This document shows positions 1-9,127 of a stretch of 64,000 nucleotides of DNA, piece after piece. How positions within the stretch are numbered: position 1 is the first letter of the stretch; each line of letters starts with the position of its first letter. The DNA is from Streptomyces ureilyticus. Its GTDB lineage: Bacteria; Actinomycetota; Actinomycetes; Streptomycetales; Streptomycetaceae. The notes beneath the pieces are model-generated. The model ran no database searches and was not told the origin of the DNA. It saw nothing but the letters and a program-made list of their open reading frames with translations. The stretch is from the NCBI RefSeq assembly GCF_011045025.1, contig NZ_JAAKZX010000003.1, positions 1 through 64,000 of the forward strand, written 5' to 3'. Position numbers and translations under genes: made by a program.

Positions 1-2246
1 AGCGCGCCCAGCAGATCCCCGCCGAGCCCGCGCGCCTCCTTGGGCGCGGCCTCGTCATCCAACCGCAGCGTCAAAGAAATCCGCTTCCGCGGAATGTCGA
101 CCTCAAGGACCTTCACCTTGACGATGTCGCCGGGCTTGACCACGTCCCGCGGGTCCTTGACGAAGGTCTTCGACATCGCGGAGACGTGCACCAGGCCGTC
201 CTGGTGGACACCGACGTCCACGAACGCCCCGAACGCCGCCACGTTCGTCACGACGCCCTCCAGCACCATCCCGGAGGCCAGGTCGGAGATCTTCTCCACA
301 CCCTCCTTGAACGTCGCCGTCTTGAAGGCCGGCCGCGGGTCACGCCCCGGCTTCTCCAGCTCCTTCAGGATGTCCGTCACCGTCGGCAGACCGAACGTCT
401 CGTCCACGAAGTCGCCCGGCTTCAGCGAGCGCAGCACACCCGTGTTACCGACCAGCGAGGCCACCTCACTGCCCGCCGTCTTCACCATCCGCCGCACCAC
501 GGGATACGCCTCCGGGTGCACGCTGGACGCGTCCAGCGGATCGTCACCCCCGCGAATCCGGAGGAACCCCGCGCACTGCTCGTACGCCTTCGGACCCAGC
601 CGCGCCACGCTCTTCAGCTCGGACCGCGACTTGAACGGGCCGTTGGCATCCCGGTGCGCCACGATGTTCTCCGCGAGCCCGGACGAGATGCCGGACACCC
701 GCGCGAGCAGCGGCGTGGACGCCGTGTTCACGTCCACCCCGACGCCGTTCACACAGTCCTCGACCACCGCGTCCAGCGACCGGGACAGCTTCACCTCGGA
801 CAGATCGTGCTGGTACTGCCCGACACCGATCGACTTCGGGTCGATCTTCACCAGCTCGGCCAGCGGGTCCTGGAGGCGCCGCGCGATGGACACGGCGCCG
901 CGCAGCGACACGTCCATGCCGGGCAGCTCCTGCGAGGCGAAGGCCGAGGCCGAATAGACGGAGGCGCCGGCCTCCGACACCATCACCTTCGTGAGCTTCA
1001 ACTCCGGGTGTTTGGTGATGAGTTCACCGGCGAGCTTGTCCGTCTCTCGGGACGCCGTGCCGTTCCCGATCGCGATCAGCTCGACCGCGTGCTCCTTGGC
1101 GAGCCGCGCGAGCTTGGCGATGGCTTCGTCCCACCTGTTCGCCGGGACGTGCGGGTAGATGACGTCCGTGGCGACGACCTTGCCGGTCGCGTCGACGACG
1201 GCCACCTTCACGCCCGTACGGAATCCGGGGTCGAGCCCCAGCGTCGAGCGCGTGCCAGCGGGGGCGGCGAGCAGCAGGTCGCGCAGGTTCGCCGCGAAGA
1301 CGTTGACCGCCTCGTCCTCGGCGGCCGTACGCAACCGGAGGCGCAGGTCGATGCCCAGGTGCACGAGGATGCGGGTGCGCCAGGCCCAACGGACCGTGTC
1401 CGTCAGCCACTTGTCGCCGGGCCGGCCCCGGTCGGCGATCCCGAAGCGGTGCGCGACGATCCCCTCGTACGACGAAGGCCCGTCCGTGGGCTCCTCGGGC
1501 TCCAGGACGAGGTCGAGGACCTCCTCCTTCTCGCCGCGCAGCATGGCCAGGATGCGGTGCGAGGGCAGCTCCGTGAAGGGCTCGGCGAAGTCGAAGTAGT
1601 CGGCGAACTTGGCGCCCGCCTCCTCCTTGCCCTCCCGCACCTTGGCGGCCAGCCGCCCGCGCACCCACATGCGCTCACGCAGTTCGCCGATCAGGTCGGC
1701 GTCCTCCGAGAAGCGCTCGGTGAGGATCGCGCGGGCACCGTCGAGGGCCGCCTGCGGGTCGGCCACGCCCTTGTCGGCGTCGACGAACGCCGCCGCCGCG
1801 GCCAGGGGTTCTACGGACGCGTCGCCGAGCAGGCCCTCGGCCAGCGGCTCAAGACCCGCCTCGCGCGCGATCTGCGCCTTCGTCCGCCGCTTCGGCTTGA
1901 ACGGCAGATAGATGTCCTCCAGGCGCGCCTTCGTCTCCGCGCCGAGGATCCGCGCCTCCAACTCATCGGTGAGCTTGCCCTGCTCGCGCACCGATTCGAG
2001 GATCGCCGTCCGCCGCTCCTCCAGCTCCCGCAGATAGCGCAGCCGCTCCTCGAGCGTGCGCAACTGCGCATCGTCGAGCATCTCGGTCGCTTCCTTGCGG
2101 TAGCGGGCGATGAAGGGCACCGTCGAACCGCCGTCGAGCAGCTCCACGGCAGCCTTGACCTGCCGCTCCCGTACGCCGAGCTCCTCGGCGATCCTGCCTT
2201 CGATGGACCCTACGTTGGTGGACCCGCTGGATCCGGGTGTCGTCAC
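1..2246 (-). CDS. tex: Tex-family S1 RNA-binding protein (C-terminus cut by window edge)
   Basis: The minus strand is open from a GTG at 2246 to the window edge without a stop, giving about 748 residues of a protein that usually has about 780-800. The N-terminus has the Tex helical region ([20 protein letters not shown] near residue 110). The middle has the YqgF/RNase H-like fold with [17 protein letters not shown], then a helix-hairpin-helix stretch ([20 protein letters not shown]), and the last part is an S1 domain ([20 protein letters not shown]). Tex is a cytoplasmic nucleic-acid-binding protein linked to transcription. The long plus-strand frames over this interval are antisense shadows. 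The family assignment is secure; the true C-terminus is outside the window. Confidence 0.95.
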   Translation of the reverse strand, partial: MTTPGSSGSTNVGSIEGRIAEELGVRERQVKAAVELLDGGSTVPFIARYRKEATEMLDDAQLRTLEERLRYLRELEERRTAILESVREQGKLTDELEARILGAETKARLEDIYLPFKPKRRTKAQIAREAGLEPLAEGLLGDASVEPLAAAAAFVDADKGVADPQAALDGARAILTERFSEDADLIGELRERMWVRGRLAAKVREGKEEAGAKFADYFDFAEPFTELPSHRILAMLRGEKEEVLDLVLEPEEPTDGPSSYEGIVAHRFGIADRGRPGDKWLTDTVRWAWRTRILVHLGIDLRLRLRTAAEDEAVNVFAANLRDLLLAAPAGTRSTLGLDPGFRTGVKVAVVDATGKVVATDVIYPHVPANRWDEAIAKLARLAKEHAVELIAIGNGTASRETDKLAGELITKHPELKLTKVMVSEAGASVYSASAFASQELPGMDVSLRGAVSIARRLQDPLAELVKIDPKSIGVGQYQHDLSEVKLSRSLDAVVEDCVNGVGVDVNTASTPLLARVSGISSGLAENIVAHRDANGPFKSRSELKSVARLGPKAYEQCAGFLRIRGGDDPLDASSVHPEAYPVVRRMVKTAGSEVASLVGNTGVLRSLKPGDFVDETFGLPTVTDILKELEKPGRDPRPAFKTATFKEGVEKISDLASGMVLEGVVTNVAAFGAFVDVGVHQDGLVHVSAMSKTFVKDPRDVVKPGDIVKVKVLEVDIPRKRISLTLRLDDEAAPKEARGLGGDLLGA

Positions 2247-2385
2247 GATCCCGTACCGCCTTCTCACTGAGGTTGCGCGGCAATTGTGGCAGGTGGCACC
2301 GACAACGGGGGATCAGGGCGGCGCGGCGGTTTACCAGGAGAGCCGGACACGCCCTGGGCGGTCCGGCTCAGCGGGCGGTCCGAGG

Positions 2386-2529
2386 TCACACCCTGCGGGC
2401 CCGCCCGGTACGTCGCGTGGAGTGCGAGGCGCCGCCGAGCAGCCGGGCCACGGCCCGGAACGGCAGCGTCACCACTGTGGCGAGCGCCGCGCCAATCTGT
2501 CGCAACACGTCAGCGATCGCACGGAGCAC
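2386..2529 (-). CDS. LPFR-motif small protein (47 aa)
   Basis: A 47-codon gene starts at GTG 2529 behind the ribosome site AAAGGAG, about seven bases upstream. The peptide is an amphipathic or hydrophobic helix containing TLPFRAVARLLGG, followed by a basic tail ending RRTGRARRV. I recognise this as the Streptomyces LPFR-motif microprotein family, whose function is not known to me. The helix plus positively charged C-terminus suggests membrane association, which is inference. It lies alone between tex and the SalK-like gene, all on the minus strand. The good ribosome site and family resemblance are the support; a longer in-frame extension upstream exists but lacks a ribosome site. Confidence 0.75.
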   Translation of the reverse strand: MLRAIADVLRQIGAALATVVTLPFRAVARLLGGASHSTRRTGRARRV

Positions 2530-2699
2530 GTGCTTCTCCTTTCGTCTCCCGGCCCGTTGGGTCGCGGCCGGGGACGTCCGGGTACCTCGGAGAACCGTTC
2601 TGATACGTGGGCCTCCGGAGGTCGGGCGGTTGGGTTCGTGTCGCGTGCGGGGTGATTGCCGCTCGTCGCGCCATTCCCCCGTACGCACGCTGCAAGCCC

Positions 2700-3566
2700 T
2701 CAGCCCTTGCCGATCATGTCCTCCGGAAACGCCCCCGCCGCCAGCGCGGTCATCAGGAACCCGGTCGCCAGCTCCCTCAGGCGCTCCACCCCCTCCGCGC
2801 CCAAGTGCTCGTACGGGCCCCGGTCCAGGCGGTCCGTCTGCGACTCGATCTCCCGGCGCAGGTCGACGCCGTCCGCCGTCAACTCGCCCTCGGCGTCGAG
2901 CAGTCCGCGCTCCCGGAGCCGCCCGGTCGCGGCGTCCCAGTCCTCGCGCCGCCAGCCACGGGTGGCGAGGGCCCACCTCGGCGACATGCCCTTGCCGGTC
3001 GCGGTGTGGCTCACCAGCGCCTCCACGGGGTCGAGTTCCGCGCCGAGCAGCACCGTGAGGTGCCCGTCCCCGCGGTGCTCGCGCAGCAGCGTGGCCGCGT
3101 GAAAGAGCACGAGATGGGGCTCGTCGGGCACGGGCAGGTCCGCGTGAGCCGCGTACAGCGGGCGTGCGGTCCGTACGCAGGCCTCGGTCGCCCGCAGCGC
3201 GAGCTGAGCCGCCTCCGCCATCTCCGGAGACTCGATCACCTCGTCACCGAGCAGCCGCCGCAGCGTGGAGTCGGCGGCACGCGCGCGTGCCGCAAGCACG
3301 GCCTCCGGAGACGCGGTCCGCCACACCTCGGGTACGTGCTTCGCCACCAGTTGGTGGCGGAAGTTGTAGAACGTCGCGGTCACCACGCCCGGACCCACCG
3401 CCCCCATGGCCGCGGCCCGCGTCGCGAAGTACGCGGCATTGCGGTCGGCGACCCCGAGATCGGCCAGTTCCCGCCCCAGGTCCGGCGAGAAGTAGAGCGC
3501 GGAGTGAAGCGGATTGAGGACGTTGTGGCAGCGCCGCCCGGCGCGTTCCTGGAGTGCACTGGTCAT
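2700..3566 (-). CDS. SCO6745/SalK-like helical protein
   Basis: The 288-residue product starts ATG at 3566 (MTSALQERAGRRCHNVLNP) and is mostly alpha-helical. It carries a winged-helix-like C-terminal part (AATGRLRERGLLDAEGELTADG) typical of the actinobacterial SCO6745/SalK family. These proteins are often annotated as helix-turn-helix or SalK-like, but no experimentally proven activity is known to me. The segment FHAATLLREHRGDGHLTVLL near residues 180-200 is a characteristic conserved block. It stands alone, with a short intergenic gap to the divergent GlxA-type regulator. Length and ends agree with the family. Confidence 0.8.
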   Translation of the reverse strand: MTSALQERAGRRCHNVLNPLHSALYFSPDLGRELADLGVADRNAAYFATRAAAMGAVGPGVVTATFYNFRHQLVAKHVPEVWRTASPEAVLAARARAADSTLRRLLGDEVIESPEMAEAAQLALRATEACVRTARPLYAAHADLPVPDEPHLVLFHAATLLREHRGDGHLTVLLGAELDPVEALVSHTATGKGMSPRWALATRGWRREDWDAATGRLRERGLLDAEGELTADGVDLRREIESQTDRLDRGPYEHLGAEGVERLRELATGFLMTALAAGAFPEDMIGKG

Positions 3567-3716
3567 GAGGCGCAGGCTAACCGACTGCTCAGTATGAACG
3601 GAATGCCGTGCCCTCGATCCATCTCGGCAGGTTCCTTCGGCAGGGGCGTCGGCGTGGCAGGAAAGGTGGGGTGCTCGTCATTGCGGCCGTCACAGCGCGC
3701 GCCAAGAATCGAGCAC

Positions 3717-4709
3717 ATGGCACCCCGAACCGTTCTCGTCGTCCTCTTCGAGGGCATCCAGAGTCTCGATGTCACGGGCCCCGTGGAGGTCTTCGCGGGA
3801 GCCGAGACCGGCCACCCCGGCACGTACCGCATCCGCACGGCCACCCTGGACGGCGCCCCTGCGCGCGCCACCAGCGGCCTCACCCTGGTCCCGGACCACG
3901 CCCTCGCCGACGCCCCCGCCCCGCACACCCTCCTCGTCCCCGGCGGCAACGGCACCCGGAAGCCGGACCCGGACCTCGTCGACTGGCTGCGTGAGCACGG
4001 CCCGCGCGCGGAGCGCCTGGTGTCCGTCTGCACCGGCGCGCTCCTGCTCGCCGCGGCGGGCCTCCTGGACGGCCGCCGGGCGACGACCCACTGGGCGTCC
4101 TGCGACATGCTCGGCCGCGACCACCCGGCGATCGACGTCGACCCGGACCCCATCTTCGTGCGCGACGGGAACGTGGCCACCTCGGCGGGAGTCACCTCGG
4201 GAATCGACCTCGCCCTCGCGCTCGTCGAGGAGGACCTCGGCCGCAAGACCGCCCTCGCCATCGCCCGCCATCTGGTCGTGTTCCTCCGACGCCCGGGAAA
4301 CCAGGCGCAGTTCAGCGCCCAGCTCGCCGCGCAGACCGCCCAGCGCCAACCGCTCCGCGATGTCCAGCTGGGGGCACCTCCCACGCCCTTAAGGCAGTGG
4401 GGGAGGATCAGCGAACACCCCGGCGAGCCCCTGACCGTCGAGCCGCTCGCCGCCCGCGCCAACCTCTCCCCGCGCCACTTCGCCCGCGCCTTCCAGACCG
4501 AGACGGGCATGACCCCCGGTCGGTACGTCGAACGCGTCCGCCTCGAACACGCCCGGCGTCTCCTGGAGGACACCGCCGACGGCATCGAGGAGATCTCCCG
4601 CGCCTGCGGCTACGGCACCCCGGAGGCGATGCGCCGCGCCTTCGTACGGACCCTCGGCGCGGCCCCGGCGGAGTACCGCCGCCGCTTCCGCCCCGTGCCC
4701 GTCGACTGA
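3717..4709 (+). CDS. GlxA-family transcriptional regulator (DJ-1/PfpI + AraC)
   Basis: This 330-residue protein has an N-terminal DJ-1/PfpI-like ligand domain (residues 1-190, with the nucleophile-elbow block SVCTGALLLAAAGLL). A C-terminal AraC/XylS DNA-binding domain follows, with two helix-turn-helix units (LAARANLSPRHFARAFQ and EISRACGYGTPEAMRRAFVR). Such regulators control nearby genes; the DJ-1 gene 105 bp downstream is a likely target or partner. The start ATG 3717 was chosen because the DJ-1 fold begins at once; an upstream extension is only open frame. Between the two domains a 13-residue stretch is encoded by a palindromic repeat that also introduces a TTA leucine codon at 4389-4391, so translation may depend on the rare bldA tRNA. 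Confidence 0.93.
   Translation: MAPRTVLVVLFEGIQSLDVTGPVEVFAGAETGHPGTYRIRTATLDGAPARATSGLTLVPDHALADAPAPHTLLVPGGNGTRKPDPDLVDWLREHGPRAERLVSVCTGALLLAAAGLLDGRRATTHWASCDMLGRDHPAIDVDPDPIFVRDGNVATSAGVTSGIDLALALVEEDLGRKTALAIARHLVVFLRRPGNQAQFSAQLAAQTAQRQPLRDVQLGAPPTPLRQWGRISEHPGEPLTVEPLAARANLSPRHFARAFQTETGMTPGRYVERVRLEHARRLLEDTADGIEEISRACGYGTPEAMRRAFVRTLGAAPAEYRRRFRPVPVD
4368..4406. repeat. Streptomyces palindromic element inserted in frame
   Basis: A 39-bp GC-rich imperfect palindrome (CTGGGGGCACCTCCCAC, then an inner CTTAAG, then GTGGGGGAGG) lies inside the GlxA-type gene and is read as 13 codons, residues 218-230. Relatives in the family run directly from the domain-linking helix (LRDVQ) into (R)WISEHPGE, so the segment looks inserted. 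A related element starting CTGGGGGCACC occurs inside the universal stress protein gene near 61,260. Its length is a multiple of three, so the reading frame is kept. Confidence 0.65.
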
Positions 4710-4814
4710 GGCCGCCGACTCAACTCACCGGCCGGGCCCACCGCCTGAGCTCCCCGGCCCATCCGCCGAACCCGACCGAGCCGAAACCGAACTCACCGAA
4801 CCGGAAGGACTCCG

Positions 4815-5450
4815 ATGCAGATCGCGATCGTTCTCTTCGACCGCTTCACCGCCCTGGACGCCGTCGGCCCGTACGAGACCCTCGGCCGCCTCCCCGACGC
4901 GGAGACCGTCTTCGTGGCCGAGCAGACGGGCCCTCTCCGCACCGACACCGGCTTCCTCGCGATCACCGCCGACAAGACCCTCGCCGAGGTCCCGAGCCCC
5001 GACATCGTCGTGGTCCCCGGAGGGCCCGGCCAGTTCGCGCAGATGGAGAACGAGACGCTCCTCGACTGGCTGCGCACCACCGACACCACCAGCACCTGGA
5101 CCACCTCCGTGTGCACCGGCTCCCTGCTGCTGGCCGCGGCCGGCCTGCTGGACGGCCGCCGCGCCACCTCCCACTGGCTGGCCCTCGACTTCCTCAAGCA
5201 GTACGGCGCCGAGCCGACGGGGGAGCGGGTCGTGACCGACGGCAAGTACGTCACCGCGGCCGGAGTCTCGTCCGGCATCGACATGGGGCTCACCCTGGTC
5301 GGCAGGATCGCCGGCGACGAACACGCCCAGGCCGTACAGCTGATGATCGAGTACGACCCGCAGCCGCCCTACGACGCGGGGGCCCCGCAGAAGGCGCCCG
5401 CGCATCTCGTCGAGGAGTTCCGCACCAACAGCCGCTTCACTCTTGTGTAG
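4815..5450 (+). CDS. DJ-1/PfpI family protein
   Basis: A 211-residue single-domain DJ-1/PfpI protein starting ATG 4815 behind GGAAGGA. It resembles the N-terminal domain of the upstream regulator: both carry SVCTG(A/S)LLLAAAGLLDGRRAT, in which the cysteine sits at the nucleophile elbow. Members include glyoxalase III-like, isonitrile hydratase and chaperone-like enzymes; the sequence alone does not decide which. Context suggests it belongs with the GlxA-type regulator. Its last 14 bases overlap the convergent crotonase gene. I see no signal peptide or membrane segment. Confidence 0.9.
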   Translation: MQIAIVLFDRFTALDAVGPYETLGRLPDAETVFVAEQTGPLRTDTGFLAITADKTLAEVPSPDIVVVPGGPGQFAQMENETLLDWLRTTDTTSTWTTSVCTGSLLLAAAGLLDGRRATSHWLALDFLKQYGAEPTGERVVTDGKYVTAAGVSSGIDMGLTLVGRIAGDEHAQAVQLMIEYDPQPPYDAGAPQKAPAHLVEEFRTNSRFTLV

Positions 5451-6201
5451 TTGACCCCGAGGCGGTCCACGTGAAGCGTGGCTGACGGCGCTCCAGAAAG
5501 GCGGCGACGCCCTCCGCGGTGTCGCCGCTGCCGCGCGCCTGCCCGGCCCAGTACGCGTCCCGGTCCGTGCGGCCGTCGGCGAACTCCTTCGCCGCCGCCT
5601 GCGTCAGCTGCGAGCGGGTGGCCAGTACGCGTGTGAACTCCGCGACCCGCTTGTCGAGTTCGCCCTCCGGCAGCACCTCGTCGACCAGGCCGGTCCGCAG
5701 CGCGTGTTCCGCGTCGATCAACTCGCCCGAGAACAGCAGGTACTTGGCGGTGGCGGGCCCCACCAGCGACACCAGCCGCCGCGTGGAGGAAGCCGGGTAC
5801 ACGATCCCCAGCTTCGCCGGAGTGATACCGAACAGCGCGCCCTCGTCCACGAACCGCAGATCGCACGCCGCCGCCAACTGGCAGCCGCCGCCCACACAGT
5901 GACCGCGTACCGCGGCGAGCGTCGGCTTGGGAAAGGCGGCGAGCGCGTCCTCGGCGCGTACCGCGAGACCCTGCGCCTCGTCGGCGGAACCCCGCAGCGT
6001 CGAGATGTCGGCCCCGGCGCAGAAGGTCCCGCCTTCGCCGGTGAGCACCAGCGCCCGTACGGTGGGGTCGGCGGTCAGCGTGTCGAGCAGCGGCGGCAAC
6101 GCGGCCCACATGCCGGCCGTCATGGCATTGCGCTTCGCCGGATGGTGGATCACGACGGTGGCGACCCCGTCGGTGACGCTGTGCAACAACTGCGGCTCCA
6201 T
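5437..6201 (-). CDS. Enoyl-CoA hydratase/isomerase (crotonase) family protein
   Basis: This 254-residue protein has the crotonase fold: N-terminal IHHPAKRNAMTAGM, the oxyanion-hole strand GGTFCAGADIS, the helix block VRGHCVGGGCQLAAACDLR, and FGITPAKLGIVYPASS. The two glutamates that hydratases use (normally after GGG and in the PE pair) are replaced by Cys and Ala. Water addition to enoyl-CoA is therefore doubtful, and an isomerase or other acyl-CoA role is more likely. Start ATG 6201 was chosen over the in-frame codon at 6255 because family members begin near MEPQLL. It is convergent with the DJ-1 gene. The cellular substrate is unknown. Confidence 0.85.
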   Translation of the reverse strand: MEPQLLHSVTDGVATVVIHHPAKRNAMTAGMWAALPPLLDTLTADPTVRALVLTGEGGTFCAGADISTLRGSADEAQGLAVRAEDALAAFPKPTLAAVRGHCVGGGCQLAAACDLRFVDEGALFGITPAKLGIVYPASSTRRLVSLVGPATAKYLLFSGELIDAEHALRTGLVDEVLPEGELDKRVAEFTRVLATRSQLTQAAAKEFADGRTDRDAYWAGQARGSGDTAEGVAAFLERRQPRFTWTASGSTTQE

Positions 6202-6413
6202 ACGCCGGATGCTATCCGTACCCGTACAAACCGAAGAGTTCCGAATTCGGCACAAGAAGGGCAGGGAGCGGTCTCGCGGACTGTCGGTGTCATATGCAGA
6301 CGGTCAGAAAGCGTCGATACTCGCTGACTTCCGTTCAGTACTTGGGTTCGCACCACTGCGTTACCAACACTCGACGTGTGGTGACGATCGAGCGCAAGGG
6401 TGGCGACCGGACG

Positions 6414-6917
6414 ATGGACGATCATGGGCGGGGGCGCGACCCTCGCCCTGAAGGCGGCGGGGACACGGACGGCGACAGCAGACCGCCGGACCCGCTGCCG
6501 TACGAGGGGGTCTGGCGGTTCACCGCGCCCTCCGTCGAGGCCTCGGTGCCGCAGGCACGGCATGCCGTCCGCGATCTGCTGGCCCGCCAGGGCGTGCCCG
6601 CCTCGGACGACCTCGTCCAGGGGCTGCTGCTGATCGTCTCCGAGTTGGTGACCAACGTGGTGCGGCATGCGGCGCTGCTCTCGCCGATGCTCGCCGTGGA
6701 GGTCGCCGTCGGCGCCGAGTGGGTACGGGTCGCCGTCGAGGACAACCACCCCTACCGCCCGACCGCCCTGGAGGCCGACCACGCCCAGACCGGCGGCCGC
6801 GGCCTGCTCCTGGTGACCGAGATCACCAGGGAAGCGGGCGGAGCGTGCGACGTCGAACACACCGCGACCGGCGGCAAGGTGATCTGGGCGGCCCTGCCCC
6901 TCAAACCCGCGCCGTAG
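6414..6917 (+). CDS. RsbW/SpoIIAB-like ATP-binding protein (anti-sigma type)
   Basis: The 167-residue product is a histidine-kinase-type ATPase domain without sensor or phospho-acceptor parts. It has the N-box ELVTNVVRHAA, a shortened G1-like segment VEDNHPYRP, and the G2 box TGGRGLLLV. Streptomyces has many such single-domain ATPases, which act as anti-sigma factors or serine kinases in the cytoplasm. Start ATG 6414 is the first ATG near the domain; in-frame GTG codons at 6378 and 6381 are alternatives. It is convergent with idi, leaving only a few bases between them. The partner sigma factor or antagonist is not visible nearby. Confidence 0.85.
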   Translation: MDDHGRGRDPRPEGGGDTDGDSRPPDPLPYEGVWRFTAPSVEASVPQARHAVRDLLARQGVPASDDLVQGLLLIVSELVTNVVRHAALLSPMLAVEVAVGAEWVRVAVEDNHPYRPTALEADHAQTGGRGLLLVTEITREAGGACDVEHTATGGKVIWAALPLKPAP

Positions 6918-6923
6918 AGCTGG

Positions 6924-7517
6924 TCACCACCCGGCGCTCGGGCCCGTCATTTCCCTGATCGCGGGGCGGGCCGCGTCCAGGACCGTCATGAACCACGTGG
7001 AGAACGGATCCCTGACATGCCGTTCCGTCAGCTCGGTGGGCGTTACGAAGACCGTCGTGCCGACCTCCTCCGGATCCGGCCGCAGCGGCGACTGGATCAT
7101 GCCGACGAAGAGGTGGTTGAACTCCTGTTCCACCAGGCCGGAGTGCGGGTCCGGGTGGTTGTAGCGCACCGTGCCCGCCTCGGCGAGCAGGGACGGCGAG
7201 ACCCCGAGCTCCTCGTACGTGCGTCGTGCGGCCGCCGCGAAGGGCGCCTCACCGGGGTAGGGGTGGCCGCAGCAGGTGTTGGACCAGACGCCGGGGGAGT
7301 GGTACTTGCCGAGCGCGCGCTGCTGCAGCAGCAGCCGGCCGCGCTCGTCGAACAGGAACACCGAGAACGCCCGGTGCAGCTGCCCGGGCGGTTGATGCGC
7401 GGCGAGCTTCTCCGCGGTGCCGATCGTCGTGCCGTCCTCGTCGACCAGTTCCAGCAGGATCGCTTCGGCGGAGCCGTTCGACGAGGTGTGCGTCGCGGTG
7501 CCACGTGTGATCGGCAT
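6924..7517 (-). CDS. idi: Isopentenyl-diphosphate delta-isomerase (type I)
   Basis: This 197-residue Nudix-fold enzyme interconverts isopentenyl and dimethylallyl diphosphate in the cytoplasm, the supply step for all isoprenoids. Visible signatures are LHRAFSVFLFDERGRLLLQQRA, the metal/active-site cysteine block SNTCCGHPYPGE, and the Nudix-like helix AAARRTYEELGV. Start ATG 7517 has AAGGA about six bases upstream; the ATG at 7523 would overlap that site. It lies 10 kb from the hopanoid cluster, whose C5 building blocks it would balance, but it is transcribed alone on the minus strand. Confidence 0.95.
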   Translation of the reverse strand: MPITRGTATHTSSNGSAEAILLELVDEDGTTIGTAEKLAAHQPPGQLHRAFSVFLFDERGRLLLQQRALGKYHSPGVWSNTCCGHPYPGEAPFAAAARRTYEELGVSPSLLAEAGTVRYNHPDPHSGLVEQEFNHLFVGMIQSPLRPDPEEVGTTVFVTPTELTERHVRDPFSTWFMTVLDAARPAIREMTGPSAGW

Positions 7518-7645
7518 ACCCATCCTTCGCATCGGATTTCGGGACCCAAGTCTGCCGTACGAATCCGGCACTCCCGACACCACGCGGTGTCCCGCTTGTC
7601 CGGTTCCGCCCACGCGGCCGAATCGGACAAGCGGGCCACCACCGA

Positions 7646-8896
7646 TCAGACGCCGAAAGCGGCCGGATACCTGATCGTGCCCGTCGGCACCGGCACAGAA
7701 TCGTCCAGAACCAAGGCCATCATCGCCTCGTCAGGGGCCTCGAAACCGGGCCGGATGCCGTACCCCGAAGCGGACGTGAAGCCGAAGCGCGGGTAGTACT
7801 CCGGGTGCCCGAGCACGAGCACCAGCCCCTCCCCACGCGCTCGTGCCGCCTCCAGTACGGCGCGTACGACGGCTACTCCGGCGCCCTGACGCTGATACGC
7901 CGGCCGCACCGCCACGGGAGCCAGCGCGAGCGCCGGCGCGCCGTCCACATGGCAGCGGGTGAGCAGCGCGTACGCCACCACCGTGCCGTCCGGGGCCTCG
8001 GCCACGTACGACAGACCCGGCAGCCAGGCCGCTGGGTCGGCGCGCAGCGCGTCCACCAGGTCGGCCTCTGCCTCGGTCGGGAAGGCCGCGGCGTTGACCG
8101 CGTGCACTTCGGCGTGGTCCGCGGCGGTCTCCGGGCGGGTGAGCCAGCCGGAGGTGACCTTCGGCCGCAGTACGTACCCCACGTAGCCGTACTCGCCACC
8201 GTGCTCCCGGCGCTGCGCGATCTCCGCGCGGGCGCCCGCGACGGCCTCGGGCATGCCGGGCCGGGCGAGATCGGCCACATCGGCCTTGGCGGCTAGCGGA
8301 CCGTAGTACTCGTCCCAGTCCGACTCCGGCTGCTGGTACACGCCGAGGACGGTGTACCCGGCGGCTTCGGCGGCCCGGCGGTTCTCCCCCGTCGTACGCA
8401 GCTCGAAGTGGTCCGCCCAGAAGGCGCGGGCCTCCGGCGAAGGTGTGTCGGTGGTCCACCCGCACTCGGTGAGTACGAGCGTGCCGCCGGGGGCGAGCAG
8501 GCGCCGCCAGGAGCGCAGCGCGGTGTCGAAGCCGATGATGTAGGCGGAGCCCTCGGCCCAGAGGAGGTCGAACGAACCCTCTGGGAAAGGGAGTTCGCCC
8601 ATGTCCCCCTGGACGGTGCGGATCGCGTCGGCGAGCCCGCGCTCCTCGGCGGCGGCCCGCAGTTCGGCGAGGAACGGCTCGTGCAGATCGACGGCGGTCA
8701 CCTCGGCGCCCGCCTCCGCGGCGAGCAGCAGTGCGGAGCGGCCGGGGCCACAGCCCAGGTCGAGGACGCGCGGACGGGCGGGCAGCGGGCCCGCGAGCGA
8801 GAGGAGGCGACGGGTGGTGGCGTCGGATCCGGGGGCCTGCCGCGGAAGTCCGTGGCGCAGGGTGAAGAAGGCGTTGTGTTCAGCGTTGTCGGTCAA
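7646..8896 (-). CDS. Fused class I SAM methyltransferase / GNAT acetyltransferase
   Basis: A 416-residue two-domain protein. Residues 1-245 are a class I S-adenosylmethionine methyltransferase (motif I VLDLGCGPGRSALLLAAE, motif II near VTAVDLHEP, then DLLWAEGSAYIIGF). Residues 255-416 are a GNAT acetyltransferase with the acetyl-CoA loop VAVRPAYQRQGAGVAVV and the C-terminal HPEYYPRFGF block. The start codon is TTG 8896, with AAGGG upstream. Fusions of these two families are known in actinobacteria, but no substrate is established to my knowledge. A separate 22-codon ORF with a strong ribosome site precedes it and may control its expression. Confidence 0.88.
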   Translation of the reverse strand: MTDNAEHNAFFTLRHGLPRQAPGSDATTRRLLSLAGPLPARPRVLDLGCGPGRSALLLAAEAGAEVTAVDLHEPFLAELRAAAEERGLADAIRTVQGDMGELPFPEGSFDLLWAEGSAYIIGFDTALRSWRRLLAPGGTLVLTECGWTTDTPSPEARAFWADHFELRTTGENRRAAEAAGYTVLGVYQQPESDWDEYYGPLAAKADVADLARPGMPEAVAGARAEIAQRREHGGEYGYVGYVLRPKVTSGWLTRPETAADHAEVHAVNAAAFPTEAEADLVDALRADPAAWLPGLSYVAEAPDGTVVAYALLTRCHVDGAPALALAPVAVRPAYQRQGAGVAVVRAVLEAARARGEGLVLVLGHPEYYPRFGFTSASGYGIRPGFEAPDEAMMALVLDDSVPVPTGTIRYPAAFGV

Positions 8897-8961
8897 CGTG
8901 GAAACCCTTGGGTGAGGGGCCCGGCCGACGATTGCGTAAGGACAGCGAGAGTCGACGAATG

Positions 8962-9030
8962 TCAGCCGCGGGCCCGGGAGTTGGGGATGCCTGAGTCGCT
9001 GCGCGCGGCAGCGCGGAACACGACGGTCAT
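8962..9030 (-). CDS. Candidate leader peptide (22 aa) upstream of the methyltransferase fusion
   Basis: A 23-codon ORF starts ATG 9030 behind a strong ribosome site, GGGAGGTGGGTTG, and ends TGA 8962, 65 bases before the TTG start of the methyltransferase-acetyltransferase gene. The peptide begins MTVVFRAAARSD and ends NSRARG. The much better ribosome site here than at the gene it precedes suggests a translated leader or a coupled microprotein. I do not recognise the peptide and assign no function. It could be a chance ORF, but the ribosome site argues against that. Confidence 0.45.
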   Translation of the reverse strand: MTVVFRAAARSDSGIPNSRARG

Positions 9031-9127
9031 CAACCCACCTCCCAGATCGCAGGTCACGTTAGCACCGAGGGTGTTGGCGTCGCCTCCCAATAAGCCGACC
9101 CTCAATGCCTGCGCGTACGTTGCGCGC

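Noticed and set aside
186..2270. 694-codon plus-strand open frame, His/Arg-rich
   Set aside because: It is antisense to tex; the minus strand has clear Tex and S1 motifs, and long antisense frames are normal at this GC content.
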